Of a stretch of 64,000 nucleotides of DNA, positions 48,701 to 53,699 are shown piece by piece. The translations under genes and the position numbers were made by a program. The DNA comes from Carposina sasakii (Eukaryota > Arthropoda > Insecta > Lepidoptera > Carposinidae): contig CP053156.1 in the NCBI GenBank assembly GCA_014607495.2, positions 12,152,001 to 12,216,000 of the forward strand. Reading direction: 5' to 3'. Under the pieces are notes generated by a model. The model did no database searches and was not told the origin of the DNA. It saw nothing but the letters and a program-made list of their open reading frames with translations. Position 1 is the first letter of the stretch. Every line of letters starts with the position of its first letter.

Positions 48701-49616
48701 CCTGGGAACATTATTGTCAATCAAGTAATTGTAGTAATATTTTAATAAATAATCTGTAAAAATAGATTTTTGACTAATCACGCACACGAGTAAGATAAAT
48801 AGGTATTGAGACAAGTTTTAGGGCGTCAAAACAAAGGCTTGTAAATTTCTTGTAAAAGATTATACCTACATGATTATCTCTCAATAATCCATGTCTTAAA
48901 CAAAGCATATAAAATGCCCTAAAATAAAATAAATAATATTAACAAATTGTTTATAACTGGACAACTGGATTTATTCAGCAGAGCGCATTAATGGGTCGAG
49001 TCTTGAGCTAGTCGTGGCAGCTATGTGGACTATTAAAGAAGCTTTTCTACTGGGAAGAATTTATAACCCTCCGTAGGTATATTCGTATTACTGAAAATAC
49101 ATAATGTCTTGAGAATAAATGTAGACACGAGAAATAATGTTTAACTTTATAGTTTACTGGCTCAAATTCGGCTCGAAGGACCAACATATTTTCGGGTATT
49201 AAAGTATAATAAGCCGGGGTTGTTTGAGACAGTCTGGTTTTTTTATCCAAACTAGAGCCTCGAGAGCCTCTTTTTTTAAACTTTGTCATATTATTATTAT
49301 ATTTACTGGTTGGCGTCTGGTGGTAATGACAGAAGTCTTCAATAAGTCTATCATTCTTAACTTAATTATCCTTCCCAGGTACATCCGTGCTTACACCGTC
49401 AAGCACGAAAGCGCTGACCAATGCGATGGGGCCTGCGCTCATCAGCACTTCTGCGCTATAACCTGCCTCGAGAACGTAGCTTATAGGCAATGCGTGGAAG
49501 CTGCTGCAAGCGCTTTAGCTGCTGCCGGGAAATCGTCATCCGTACTACCAGATCTGAATAAGATATTTGTTTTATTACTTATTGTGTTTGCTGTTAATAT
49601 TTTGCTGAAGAAGTAA
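11768..49616 (+). CDS. Acid sphingomyelinase-like phosphodiesterase (SMPDL3/ASM family), 9 coding exons, 452 aa, probable pseudoenzyme
   Basis: Exons: 11768-11846, 24942-25010, 25626-25785, 29077-29279, 31695-31828, 40384-40558, 42709-42821, 45082-45269, 49379-49616. All junctions are GT/AG, the phases match, and the coding total is 1359 nt. The joined protein has a signal peptide (residues 1-24), then the ASM-type metallophosphoesterase core: HITDFHYDP (metal ligands D34, H36), LWTGD (D104), GHLD (142-145), NTNL (189-192), VYIVGH (H221), GQFFGHLHADTF (H261, H263), APSVSP and NPGLRLY. The C-terminal part has six cysteines (residues 389-412) and a hydrophobic helix (436-450). Family members are secreted or lysosomal zinc phosphodiesterases acting on phospholipid headgroups or nucleotides. 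Here the family GNHD/E is GHLD, and the usual His four residues after the TGD Asp is Gly108. The loops after GHLD and NTNL are about 10 residues short. Sequons: N123 and N339. Family assignment is firm; enzymatic activity is doubtful. Confidence 0.93.
13219..14221 (+). mobile_element. Mutator-like element (MULE), degenerate, about 1 kb
   Basis: Terminal inverted repeats of about 55 bp: left GTCTTCCGGCGACTCGGACC, right the inverse. Each end also carries a subterminal palindrome built from GGTCCCAATCGCCGGA-type sequence (left 13257-13305, right 14129-14183). The interior encodes CKRFFIDGTFKICVNTFYQL, then HTLHAY (about 13656-13730), the DGTF...QL.TxH signature of MULE transposases. The ORF (13547-13810) is truncated and frameshifted upstream. 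No target duplication is obvious. Confidence 0.75.
14698..14959. mobile_element. MITE family 3, near-complete palindrome
   Basis: The left half (ACAGGGTGTAACAAAAAGGG, TATGTTAAGCGAAAAGCTAT, AACATGTGATTTCGGATCTC in complement) is repeated inverted in the right half, so the element folds on itself over about 100 bp per arm. TA or TATA flanks it. Copies: 46934-47131 (arm partly deleted), 31110-31270 (truncated), 26700-26985 (degenerate). Confidence 0.8.
15705..15805. repeat. MITE family 6 partial copy
   Basis: GAGGGGTAAGCACGAAG.C and AACCTCTCGATAGTCTGTAA match, in reverse complement, the element at 17688-17808, which is also the host of the nested insertion at 63762. Confidence 0.5.
16700..16895 (-). 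repeat. RTE 3'-tail-derived repeat
   Basis: Minus-strand 3' end ...CAGTGGACTGCAATAGGC followed by a GAT-rich tail (ATCATCATCAG on the plus strand). The same unit is at 25125-25335 (+, with tail GATAATGATGATGATGA), 45755-45980 (-), 51970-52095 (+), 24560-24630 (-), 37715-37800 (-) and 41240-41305 (-). It corresponds to the tail of the RTE-like LINE at 18.6 kb and similar elements. Confidence 0.65.
17359..17552. mobile_element. Short TIR repeat with AACCGACTTC ends
   Basis: AAACCGACTTCC at the left and GAAGTCGGTTAA at the right form short inverted ends about 190 bp apart; inside is TTGAAATCGGTTCATAAATG. This end pair is common in lepidopteran genomes. Non-coding. Confidence 0.55.
17685..17808. 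mobile_element. MITE family 6 (TIR GGGGTAAGCA)
   Basis: TGGGGTAAGCAGAAACC at the left and GGTTCGTGCTTACCCC at the right are inverted. CGTAACGCTAGCGACTCGCT and its partial inverse TGACGCTAGCGTTACG also pair inside. Another copy ends at the right edge of the window (63727-64000). Confidence 0.6.
18608..19490 (+). pseudogene. RTE-like LINE reverse transcriptase, internally deleted remnant
   Basis: The translation shows RQGDVISPKLFTNAVEDAF, HLRFADDIVVMAES (the catalytic F-A-D-D box), GLKMNMDKTKIM, YIYLGQMI and RRIRLGWAAFGKL. After VFNQCMLPLMT the frame jumps directly to PRIGKRSVGRPPARWTDDLA, then AGSGWMQAASDRSEWRLLGE, the normal C-terminus, so the segment between them was deleted. The 5' part is missing and the frame is broken near 18650, where GTTCGTGGA is duplicated. 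It ends in a (GATAAT)n tail. It lies in intron 1 of the host gene. Confidence 0.85.
19566..19635 (+). repeat. SINE family D 3' end
   Basis: CGGCCTTTGGTGCTCTACCT ... ATTATATGTATGTATGTATA: the last 70 bp of SINE family D with its (TATG)n tail. Another such scrap is at 31860-31935, and a minus-strand tail at 23895-23960. Confidence 0.6.
20170..20265. repeat. MITE family 5 partial copy (foldback)
   Basis: TAAAGTTGATTCTCTCTCTC and GAGAGAGCATCAACCTAATG are inverted around AAGCTTCATCAAG, followed by GGCCCAGTAGAAAAATCGGC. It belongs to the palindromic family whose long copy is at 28143-28645. Others: 37285-37350, 43645-43760, 55005-55065. Confidence 0.5.
20536..20760 (+). repeat. SINE family D, copy with long 5' part
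   Basis: Starts CTTCTATGCTGCTCTGGAAG and runs through CAGCTGCTTCTCTTCCCGGG, GATGGGTTGACCACCTGTTA and CAGAAGTGGCACCGTGTGGT to TATCGGCCCTTGGG. The tail is missing. The minus copy 22033-22298 has both the long 5' part and a (CATA)n tail; the copy at 28176-28393 is 5'-truncated. Confidence 0.7.
22033..22298 (-). repeat. SINE family D, near full-length
   Basis: On the plus strand it reads (CATA)n, AATCACGCCTTTATCCCTTA, GGGCCGATAGAACCACATGG ... GCCCGGGAAGAGAAGCAGCT ... CAGAGCAGCATAGAAG. The tail is at the low-coordinate end, so the element is on the minus strand. No typical A/B boxes are clear to me. Confidence 0.7.
22465..22690 (-). repeat. Dispersed repeat family E
   Basis: CCCGAGCACCTAGCATGCAA, ACATATGTTTCGCCAACA and TTGAACTTCCGAAAAATTG match, reversed, the fuller copy at 58170-58460. 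Other pieces: 52215-52420 (-) and 55555-55680 (+). Class unknown. Confidence 0.55.
24942..25010 (+). CDS. Exon 2: first metal-binding motif (HITDFHYDP)
   Basis: This 69-nt exon encodes residues 27(split)-50(split), beginning GYFWHITDFHYDPFY. The Asp-x-His of ITDFHYD is the first metal-ligand pair of calcineurin-like phosphoesterases, conserved in ASM proteins. The acceptor is TTGTTGCAG and the donor GTAGGT. Phase 1 in and phase 1 out joins to the Cys51 codon of exon 3, giving the RRHCRR segment expected before the first disulfide. It is too short for ORF-based gene finding and was found from the motif. Confidence 0.92.
25125..25335 (+). repeat. RTE 3'-tail-derived repeat in intron 2
   Basis: Contains GGGAGGCCTACGTCCAGCAG, TGGACTGCAGTTGGC and the tail TGATAATGATGATGATGA. 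It fills much of the 615-bp intron between exons 2 and 3. Confidence 0.65.
25626..25785 (+). CDS. Exon 3: residues 51-102, ending in LWTG
   Basis: It encodes CRRAEERGSSGHHRALGKIG, then DYACDSSLELIESAARYM, and ends EFVLWTG. This matches the family layout in which a Cys-rich entry precedes G-x-Y-x-CD and the strand leading to TGD. The acceptor is TTGTTTCTAG and the donor GTGAGT. The split glycine codon (GG|T) places the metal-bridging Asp first in exon 4. Confidence 0.93.
26181..26379. mobile_element. GC-rich TIR element, 199 bp
   Basis: CCCCGCCGCACATGCTCACA at the left and, inverted, CCCCGCCGTACATGCCCACA at the right: about 24 bp of inverted ends with two mismatches, in a locally GC-rich block. 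It lies in intron 3. The 78-codon ORF over it (26192-26428) is incidental. Confidence 0.6.
28143..28645. mobile_element. MITE family 5, palindromic, interrupted by a SINE
   Basis: The outer ends TTAGGGCCAATTTTTCCAA and, inverted, TAAGGGCCGATTTTTCCAA frame the element. Inside is a perfect 24-bp hairpin arm AGAGGAATAAAGTTGATGCT.. (28495-28518 / 28543-28566). The left arm is split by the SINE at 28176-28393. It lies in intron 3. Confidence 0.75.
28176..28393 (-). mobile_element. SINE family D insertion with 11-bp TSD
   Basis: Flanked by perfect CAGGTAGACTA at 28165-28175 and 28394-28404, inside MITE family 5. On the minus strand it begins CTTCTCTTCCTGGGCATACT and ends in (TATG)n. The variable 5' start against the copy at 22033-22298 and the target duplication fit LINE-type target-primed insertion. 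Confidence 0.85.
29077..29279 (+). CDS. Exon 4: bridging Asp, altered GNHD motif (GHLD)
   Basis: Residues 104-170. It starts with Asp104 of TGD, then IIAGRFPGNEDER, sequon NMT, FVFPVLGHLDPAP, NLWMHWLPLEALQTFKKG. Family members have TGD followed by x-x-x-His, and VFPxLGNHD/E. Here the first His is Gly108, the metal-ligand Asn is His143 and the proton-donor His is Leu144. About 10 residues that usually separate GNHD from NLW are absent. The flanking splice sites are clean (TGTTTCAG / GTAATT), and the reading frame is open across the motif, so a frameshift does not explain the change. Confidence 0.93.
30345..30690 (-). pseudogene. Jockey-like LINE, C-terminal end of reverse transcriptase
   Basis: Minus-strand translation gives YKQVLMPVWTYGIQLWGYTK, FGALVNTPWYVRNDDLHWDL, KKYAEAHEKRLHQDVNVEAI and QLLDNTDIVRRLKRT, with one stop or frameshift after TDDTMISK. 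This TYGIQLWG ... NAPWYVRN ... LHRHVNVEA ... LLD region is typical of the Jockey clade. It is a 5'-truncated remnant in intron 4. Confidence 0.85.
31110..31275. repeat. MITE family 3, truncated copy
   Basis: TTTACAAAAGGGGTATGTTA ... GAACCTGTCCACAAAATATG ... GTTCATACAATCTTGA is the left arm and centre of family 3; the right arm is missing. Confidence 0.6.
31695..31828 (+). CDS. Exon 5: GGYYTIE ... LNTNL segment
   Basis: Residues 172-215. It encodes GYYTIEQSHSKLRIVALNTN followed by LLHLHDQWDWLDGVLNKA. The strand-NTNL-(loop)-Q-x-x-WL pattern is typical of ASM-like proteins, but the loop between NTNL and DQWDWL is shorter than in the vertebrate SMPDL3 proteins I know. The acceptor is TACCCCACAG; the donor is GTAAAT after an ATG (Met215) codon, phase 0. 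Confidence 0.93.
32820..33174. mobile_element. MITE family 1, full-length copy in intron 5
   Basis: Same ends and interior as 1265-1629: GCCACCCTTAACGAAGGGTA, TTTCTCGTGAAAAAATCTTG, ACTTCCCAGGTATGCTTCCA, right end AAAATCATCCTGTA. A short deletion near 33060 removes CTCAACTTTGGACCC. Confidence 0.75.
33630..33752. repeat. Three consecutive perfect hairpins
   Basis: Hairpin 1: GTGCCTCGGC 33630-33639 with 33648-33657 (10 bp, 8-nt loop). Hairpin 2: 33656-33688 with 33695-33727 (33 bp without mismatch, 6-nt loop TTAGGA). Hairpin 3: TATAGGTAGAC 33727-33737 with 33742-33752 (11 bp, 4-nt loop). They practically abut. Located in intron 5. No other copy in the window. Confidence 0.85.
36713..37013 (-). 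repeat. SINE family A, copy 2, 5'-truncated
   Basis: Nearly identical body to 664-1010 with tail (GAT)n at the low-coordinate end. The head stops at the B-box region (CTGGGATCGAACTTT). SINE C sequence (GCTAGCTTATCATCTGGGA) follows directly from 37014. Confidence 0.75.
38085..38649. mobile_element. TIR element with 8-bp TSD, and tandem duplication of its right end
   Basis: Left end GGATCAATTCCGTTCCGATC, right end inverted GATCTATTCCGGTCAGATCC. AGCCTAAA flanks it at 38077-38084 and 38650-38657. It sits in a repeat whose uninterrupted copy is at 9280-9395. A 111-bp segment is present twice (38438-38548 and 38549-38659). An 8-bp duplication suggests a hAT-like transposase. Confidence 0.75.
38940..39060. 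repeat. Dispersed repeat, also at 43375-43490 inverted
   Basis: GGATATCGTATCGTACGATA, AATTCAACATGGCGGCTATA and TTATCGTATTTTNACAGGCT match the reverse complement of 43375-43490. Class unknown. Confidence 0.5.
39730..40065 (-). mobile_element. MITE family 2, partial minus copy
   Basis: GAAAACCACTGAAATTTTCC, AAATGCATTTCCTGCGAG and TTTCAGTATTTGCCTGGCTG are MITE 2 sequence in reverse, with an internal deletion. It lies 320 bp upstream of exon 6. Confidence 0.6.
40384..40558 (+). CDS. Exon 6: GH and GHxH metal-binding motifs
   Basis: Residues 216-273. It encodes VYIVGHAVPGSDL and later KIIAGQFFGHLHADTFRVVY. His221 of the GH motif and His261/His263 of GHLH align with the last three metal ligands of the ASM family, all intact. 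The usual GHIPPG or GHVPxG is GHAVPG here. The acceptor is TTGTCAACAG. The donor is the weaker G|GTATTT, phase 1, and it gives a correct Asp codon with exon 7. Confidence 0.93.
40630..40795 (+). pseudogene. RTE-like LINE 3' end
   Basis: CGCGTATCGGCAAACGCAGC, GTGGGAAGGCCACCCGCGAG and GAAGTTGTTGGGGGAGGCCT match the C-terminal end of the RTE-like element at 19.3-19.45 kb. It starts about 70 bp after the exon 6 donor. Confidence 0.7.
41240..41610 (-). pseudogene. RTE-like LINE, C-terminal remnant
   Basis: The minus strand reads VFDQCVLPAMTYGAKT, then (frame broken) GLAHRLHVTQRAMERSMLRI and PLMDQVQNQIIRQKTKVTDI. These are the segments after the reverse transcriptase core, exactly the part deleted from the copy at 19.3 kb. 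The 3' end is the AGGCCTACGTCCAGCAGTGG-type tail. It lies in intron 6; 41615-42700 has no feature I can name. Confidence 0.75.
42582..42599. repeat. 18-bp perfect palindrome
   Basis: CTAGACTCTAGAGTCTAG, preceded by an inverted pair ACAACGACACGAC / GTCGTGTCGTTGT-like sequence (GTTGTGTCGTC at 42555). It lies about 110 bp upstream of exon 7. Function unknown. Confidence 0.45.
42709..42821 (+). CDS. Exon 7: PVSWALLAPSVSP ... NPGLRLY
   Basis: Residues 275-311. It encodes RPVSWALLAPSVSPHRDPSG, then TSNPGLRLYKFETNTGK. The alanine-proline-serine/alanine-valine-x-proline strand followed by NNPG-x-R-L-Y is a hallmark of ASM-like proteins and closes the catalytic domain. The acceptor is CTGTCCCCAG and the donor GTGAGT. 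Confidence 0.92.
43757..44002 (+). repeat. SINE family A, copy 3
   Basis: Begins at the B-box region GTTCGATCCCAGTCCCGTGA and runs through GTCCTGCGCCTGATCTCTCT and AACACTTGTGCACTATAATA-like sequence to CGGTCGGAGATCATCATA. The A-box head is absent. It directly abuts MITE 2. Confidence 0.75.
44003..44446 (+). mobile_element. MITE family 2, near full-length
   Basis: CAGGGTGTGGGTAACAGCCA at the left and TATTTGCCTGGCTGTCACAA..CCTGTA at the right are inverted. The interior matches 46457-46931. It lies in intron 7. Confidence 0.75.
45082..45269 (+). CDS. Exon 8: DYTQYYLDL helical segment
   Basis: Residues 312-373. It encodes VLDYTQYYLDLAAANRNPAL, a tryptophan-containing EWTTEYNLTQYYGL stretch with sequon NLT, and SLHNLADKLR. 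This is the family's C-terminal helical region that packs on the catalytic domain (D-x-x-Q-Y-Y-x-x-L, then W-x-x-E-Y). The acceptor is TTGTTCCCAG and the donor GTAAGT, phase 2. Confidence 0.93.
45708..45743. repeat. (TC)n microsatellite
   Basis: About 18 uninterrupted TC units in intron 8, just before a minus-strand RTE-tail repeat (45755-45980). Confidence 0.9.
46457..46931 (+). mobile_element. MITE family 2, reference full-length copy (475 bp)
   Basis: Ends ACAGGGTGTGTATGACAGCC and, inverted, ACAGGGTGGAAGTGACAGCC; both continue with AGGCAAATA. Non-coding interior. Other copies: 10793 (split), 39730, 44003, 48084 (96 bp), 53265-53690 (-). The next MITE starts two bases after its end. It lies in intron 8. 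Confidence 0.85.
46934..47131. mobile_element. MITE family 3 copy with shortened left arm
   Basis: Starts ACAGGGAGTAACAAAAGGGG and ends GTTACACCCTGT. Compared with 14698-14959, about 65 bp of the left arm are missing. It abuts MITE 2 (CCCTGTATACAGGG junction). A minus-strand SINE B head (47140-47240) follows. Confidence 0.75.
48084..48179. mobile_element. MITE family 2, 96-bp internally deleted copy
   Basis: ACAGGGTGTGTGTGACAGCC at the left and GCTTGGCTGTCACTTCTACC..CTGTA at the right, with only about 40 bp of interior. It is a minimal two-ended derivative in intron 8. The rest of that intron (47250-49370) is AT-rich without further recognised features. Confidence 0.75.
49379..49616 (+). CDS. 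Exon 9: cysteine-rich C-terminus and terminal hydrophobic helix
   Basis: Residues 375-452 and the stop (TAA 49614-49616). It starts with YIRAYTVKH, then cysteines at 389, 393, 399, 403 and 412, the expected pattern (C-D-x-x-C ... C-A-I ... Y-x-x-C) plus one extra. An alanine-rich linker leads to NKIFVLLLIVFAVNILLKK at the very end. The terminal hydrophobic segment suggests a membrane anchor. It could be a single transmembrane helix or, less likely given the KK after it, a GPI-attachment signal. Confidence 0.92.
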
Positions 49617-50066
49617 AAGGTAGCTACTTTGTTATTTTTAGGATAATCGAATGGACAGTAAAGGAATTGATTAAGAAGAAAATTCTAAAATCTAGTAATT
49701 TAAAATACAATTCAGCCTGAAATAAGATTCTGAAAGAAATCTTTCCTGTGTAACCTTTATGACATCAACTATGACGCTGTACCTGCCAGTTTGGAAAATT
49801 TGTTTTCATAAAAAATATTTAACGATGTCGCTCGCGATAGTGAAAGCATGAAACTAGTAGGTATGGTAGACTCAAATATGAGAGCGTTTTCGAACAAAAA
49901 AGTTCACAGTTCTACTACAGTCATGGAAAAAGTAATTTGTAAATTTTGTAAAAAAACGTTTTAAATATTGATGTAAAATAATTTAATATGCTCATTACAG
50001 CAGTTTGTGATATTGCTTGGGGCTAATGTGTTATTGTATTTAATGTACTTACTTAGTATTAAAGTA

Positions 50067-50072
50067 AATAAA
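50067..50072 (+). terminator. Candidate poly(A) signal AATAAA
   Basis: First AATAAA after the stop codon, about 450 bp downstream, in AT-rich sequence. It would give a 3'UTR of roughly 470 bp. Further AATAAA copies occur near 50525 and 50750 and could be alternatives. Confidence 0.5.
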
Positions 50073-50310
50073 GTAAAAGTATAGTTTAAAATGGTTAATT
50101 TAGAGCCGTTACGCACTTCATCTGAATCGTGAAATTGTCTTGAAATAGTACGAGTATTTCAATATTTTTAAGTAGCAGTAGAATTAGTTATTTGGCCACT
50201 AATTCTGATAAAACGGAATACATCGAATGAAGAACTGCGTAAATATGTCAAACAAAATACACATAGGTATGTGTATTTTGACATGCAGAGATCGCCTGCA
50301 TGACGGATTA

Positions 50311-50507
50311 AACCTCGAGCACACCGGATGCGTATGCGTACACGTAAGCGTACAAATTAAGTATATATAAATATAATAAAACTGTATAGGCACGGGAAGA
50401 TACGGATGCGTATAGACGTCAAGCGGTGACAGTTCCATACATTAGCTCAGAGGTACGTGTACGTCTACGCTTACGTGCACGCATACGCATCCGGTGTGCT
50501 CGAGGCT
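50311..50507. mobile_element. MITE family 7 (palindromic, TTA-flanked), copy 1
   Basis: CCTCGAGCACACCGGATGCG at the left and its inverse at the right; the arms continue as TATGCGTACACGTAAGCGTA / inverse. Flanks read TTA on both sides. A second copy is at 63762-63973. It lies in the 3' flank of the host gene. Confidence 0.75.
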
Positions 50508-50519
50508 TTAAAGTGTGTT

Positions 50520-51960
50520 GTGTAAAATAAATATTAAGCATAGGCATGTGTATCGTGTATTGAAATGTACTTTATAACTTCACGGTGAAGTACCTACCTA
50601 TAGGTATTTCTTCGCATAGTGCTTCTACAACACCGTTTCGTGATTGACACTAAATGATGATTACATTATTTAGATGTAACGTGCAACGGTTCTTAGGTAT
50701 TTGTATAATGAATTATGTAAATATTCTAGGACTTTACTAGTCTAATTTATTAAAATAAACCCGATAATATGGGTAAGATTTTATTTTAAATATCGTTGAT
50801 AGTTAATTATGGCCATTTTATATTTATTAGATGTTTTAATAATAATAAAAAAACTTTTGTTCTAAATAGATATCATAGTTACAGAATAATTTATTTAATG
50901 CCTACTTTAGTATTACGTATTAATAATATCGATAGAAACTAGGCATTTATGTATGTATATAGGCACATAATATGTTATTGTAAAGGAGGAACAACTAGCT
51001 AATAAGGTAAATGCTTTTGATTTTCATATAATTTTCATTAAAATGCAATGGCCAGTTTTAGTATATATTAAACAGTGTAAAAAATCTTTGCAAAAATATT
51101 ATATTTTAGATATAATTTGGTTATATAATGAAGTTTATTTTGAAATATAATCTAATATTATAAACCTGTAACATCTGTAAGTTCTAATGCAGAGAGAATG
51201 CACATCTGATGAAATATAATAAGTAAAAATATTAAGTTGTGTGTACCTGTCTTATATTTTATTATTTTTTTTATTATATTTATTATCATTGTAAATTTTT
51301 TTGCTGTTTACCTGTTTAGTTTGAGCATTAATAAAGATTTTTATAAATCTCTTGAGCTAATAGGTATATGCAAATATATGAATAAATGCAAACTATATGT
51401 ATTGTTCAAAAACATTACAAAGCTGTTCAAAGTTTAAAACTGAAAATATTTTTCGCGGACATCCCGTTGTTAATTCATTATAATAAGCAGTTGTCGATTT
51501 TTTCAACTGGTTTTTTCAAATTGTTAGAGGTCTAAGCAATTTTTTTTAAATTATGACATCAATGGTACAGCTGCACATTAAGTAAACAGAATAATAAATT
51601 TATACGGAAATAAACTAGTACATTTCTTAAGTTTTCATTCTAAATCTAGTAGACTAATGACGTCATAACTAATGTAATATTGCACTGAAAACATTTGTCA
51701 TTAGTTCAACTGAAAATCTTTATACTGCTCTTATAATAACATGTAAGATTAATAAACATGGCTTATAAAAGGCTTGTTGTATTATTTTTAAATTGTAAAA
51801 ATGAAATCTCAATCCAATACTCTTGCAATTTTTATATGGACTGGATGTTTCTAATAATTTTTAATATAGTATTGGTAATAAATTTGAAGTATTATTTATT
51901 CAAAACTCATAAGTTAATTCCAATTATTAAATTAAGGGCGAGTTTTTTAGATGTTACGTT
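50520..51960. other. 3' flank, AT-rich, nothing recognised
   Basis: Very AT-rich sequence with short chance ORFs (for example 51237-51437 and 51758-51970, rich in F, I, L, K, N as expected from base composition). No repeat shared with the rest of the window. Confidence 0.5.
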
Positions 51961-52199
51961 TTTAGATTAAGTTCTGACAGCATAGTCCAAAAATCAGACT
52001 GCGGTCACTAAGCCGCTTGCCCAGCATGGTGACTGGGCAAAGTGCCCTGAGGGAGGCCTACGTCCAGCAGTGGACTTCAATAGGCTGAAGACGACGTATG
52101 CGCACGGCTTAATAGCCAGCGCTATCATTCAAAGGAACCATGCGGCGAAACGTACTGTGGGTACAGTATTTATACATGTACGTAACATTTTATAACTTC

Positions 52200-53690
52200 A
52201 TTTTATTCACTATGGGTGCGCCCACCACCCCTATACCCTCCACTGACCCTCGGATCTGATAACTCATAACTGCGAAAACAAGCACTTGCACTAACTACAA
52301 TCGCCACAAGAAACCAGACCCGAGCACCTAGCATGCAAGACAATACATTGCACTATTCCAAAATCAAAAACTAGATAAATAATCAACATATGTTTCGCCA
52401 ACTTTCCTTTGATTTTCTTTGATTTGCTATAGCTATATTAAATTCAATAAGTTGGTTTCATTTAAAATACTAACTAAAATTACATTGATATAAACCTAAA
52501 AACTAATTTATAAAAAATACTAGAGGACGCCCGAGACTCCGTCTGCATGGACTGCAGAAAAACTTGTTCTATGACCGAATTGTGAATCTAAACCATTTTC
52601 GAACCCACTTGAACACACAAAAAAATCATCAAAATCGGTCCAGCCGTTTAGAAGGAGTTCAATTACAAATACACAAACAGGAGATGTATAAAAAAATCTA
52701 ACCACTAACTCCATCTGAAAAAAAGAAGAAGCCAGACACAATATGTAAAACCACCTGTATAGTTAACATTATACCTCACGACAAAGCTACCGCAGAATTA
52801 GTACGCGACGTAGAACATAAACACCATGTGATTTCGTCGCGGTTCCCCGTGTAATTCCACCTTTACCGCGAATATCTGTTTTCAGGCGAAGTGAAACAAG
52901 TACAGTCTTGAGATGCAAATTTATGCAAAGCATAAAAGTCGATACACGTCTCTTGATAAAACATGAGACCGCATCTTACTTGACTTACAACGAGCTGTGT
53001 AAGCAGTTTTAACTCCTCTCAAGTTAAATCATGCATAACAAGTATGTAACCAGATACTTTAAAATGATAAATATAGAAATACTTATATATAAATACTTCT
53101 ACCGCGGGGACTACAGAATATAGTATGTGTCCTTCTCCGTACTTCTAGCTGAAATATGCAATCATACAACAATTTTATCAAATATAAGTGAAATAGTTAC
53201 CGTAGTTAAAAGCAAGTGAGCCTAAAAAACCTTAAAATGTATCTTGCGATAACACTTGGAACCCTGACGTTTATGCAGGTTTGTTGTAGCCAGGCAAATA
53301 TTGATATGGCGACTTCAGACCATGATTCTGAGGCGAAAACCACAGAAATTTTTTGCAGAAAAATTCCAAAATTTTCTGACTTTTTTATTTTCTCAGGAAA
53401 AATAAGTGTAGTTCGTTAAAGTAGGCCTTAGATAATGACTTTAAAACAAAAATTTTAAATATGTATGATTTTAAAAAAAAGTTGTGCCCAAAAAGTTCAA
53501 GTACTAACTGATCAACCTCAATGGAGAGTCACAAGTGATCCAAAAAACAACAATGTATCAAACAATAACCAATAAGCTCATTTGAAAGCAAACATTGCGG
53601 AGAATGAAATTAAAAATGCATTTCCTGCAATTAAAATTGGTACTTGTTTAGTATTTCAGTATTTGCCTGGCTGTCACACACCTTGTATAT
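52200..53690. other. Repeat cluster in the 3' flank
   Basis: 52215-52420 repeat family E (-); 52520-52690 'CTAGTGGAC' repeat (-), related to 1816-1992; 53265-53690 MITE family 2 (-, TTTGCCTGGCTGTCACACAC at the right). 52700-53210 holds nothing I recognise. Confidence 0.5.
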
Positions 53691-53699
53691 TTTTCCTCG

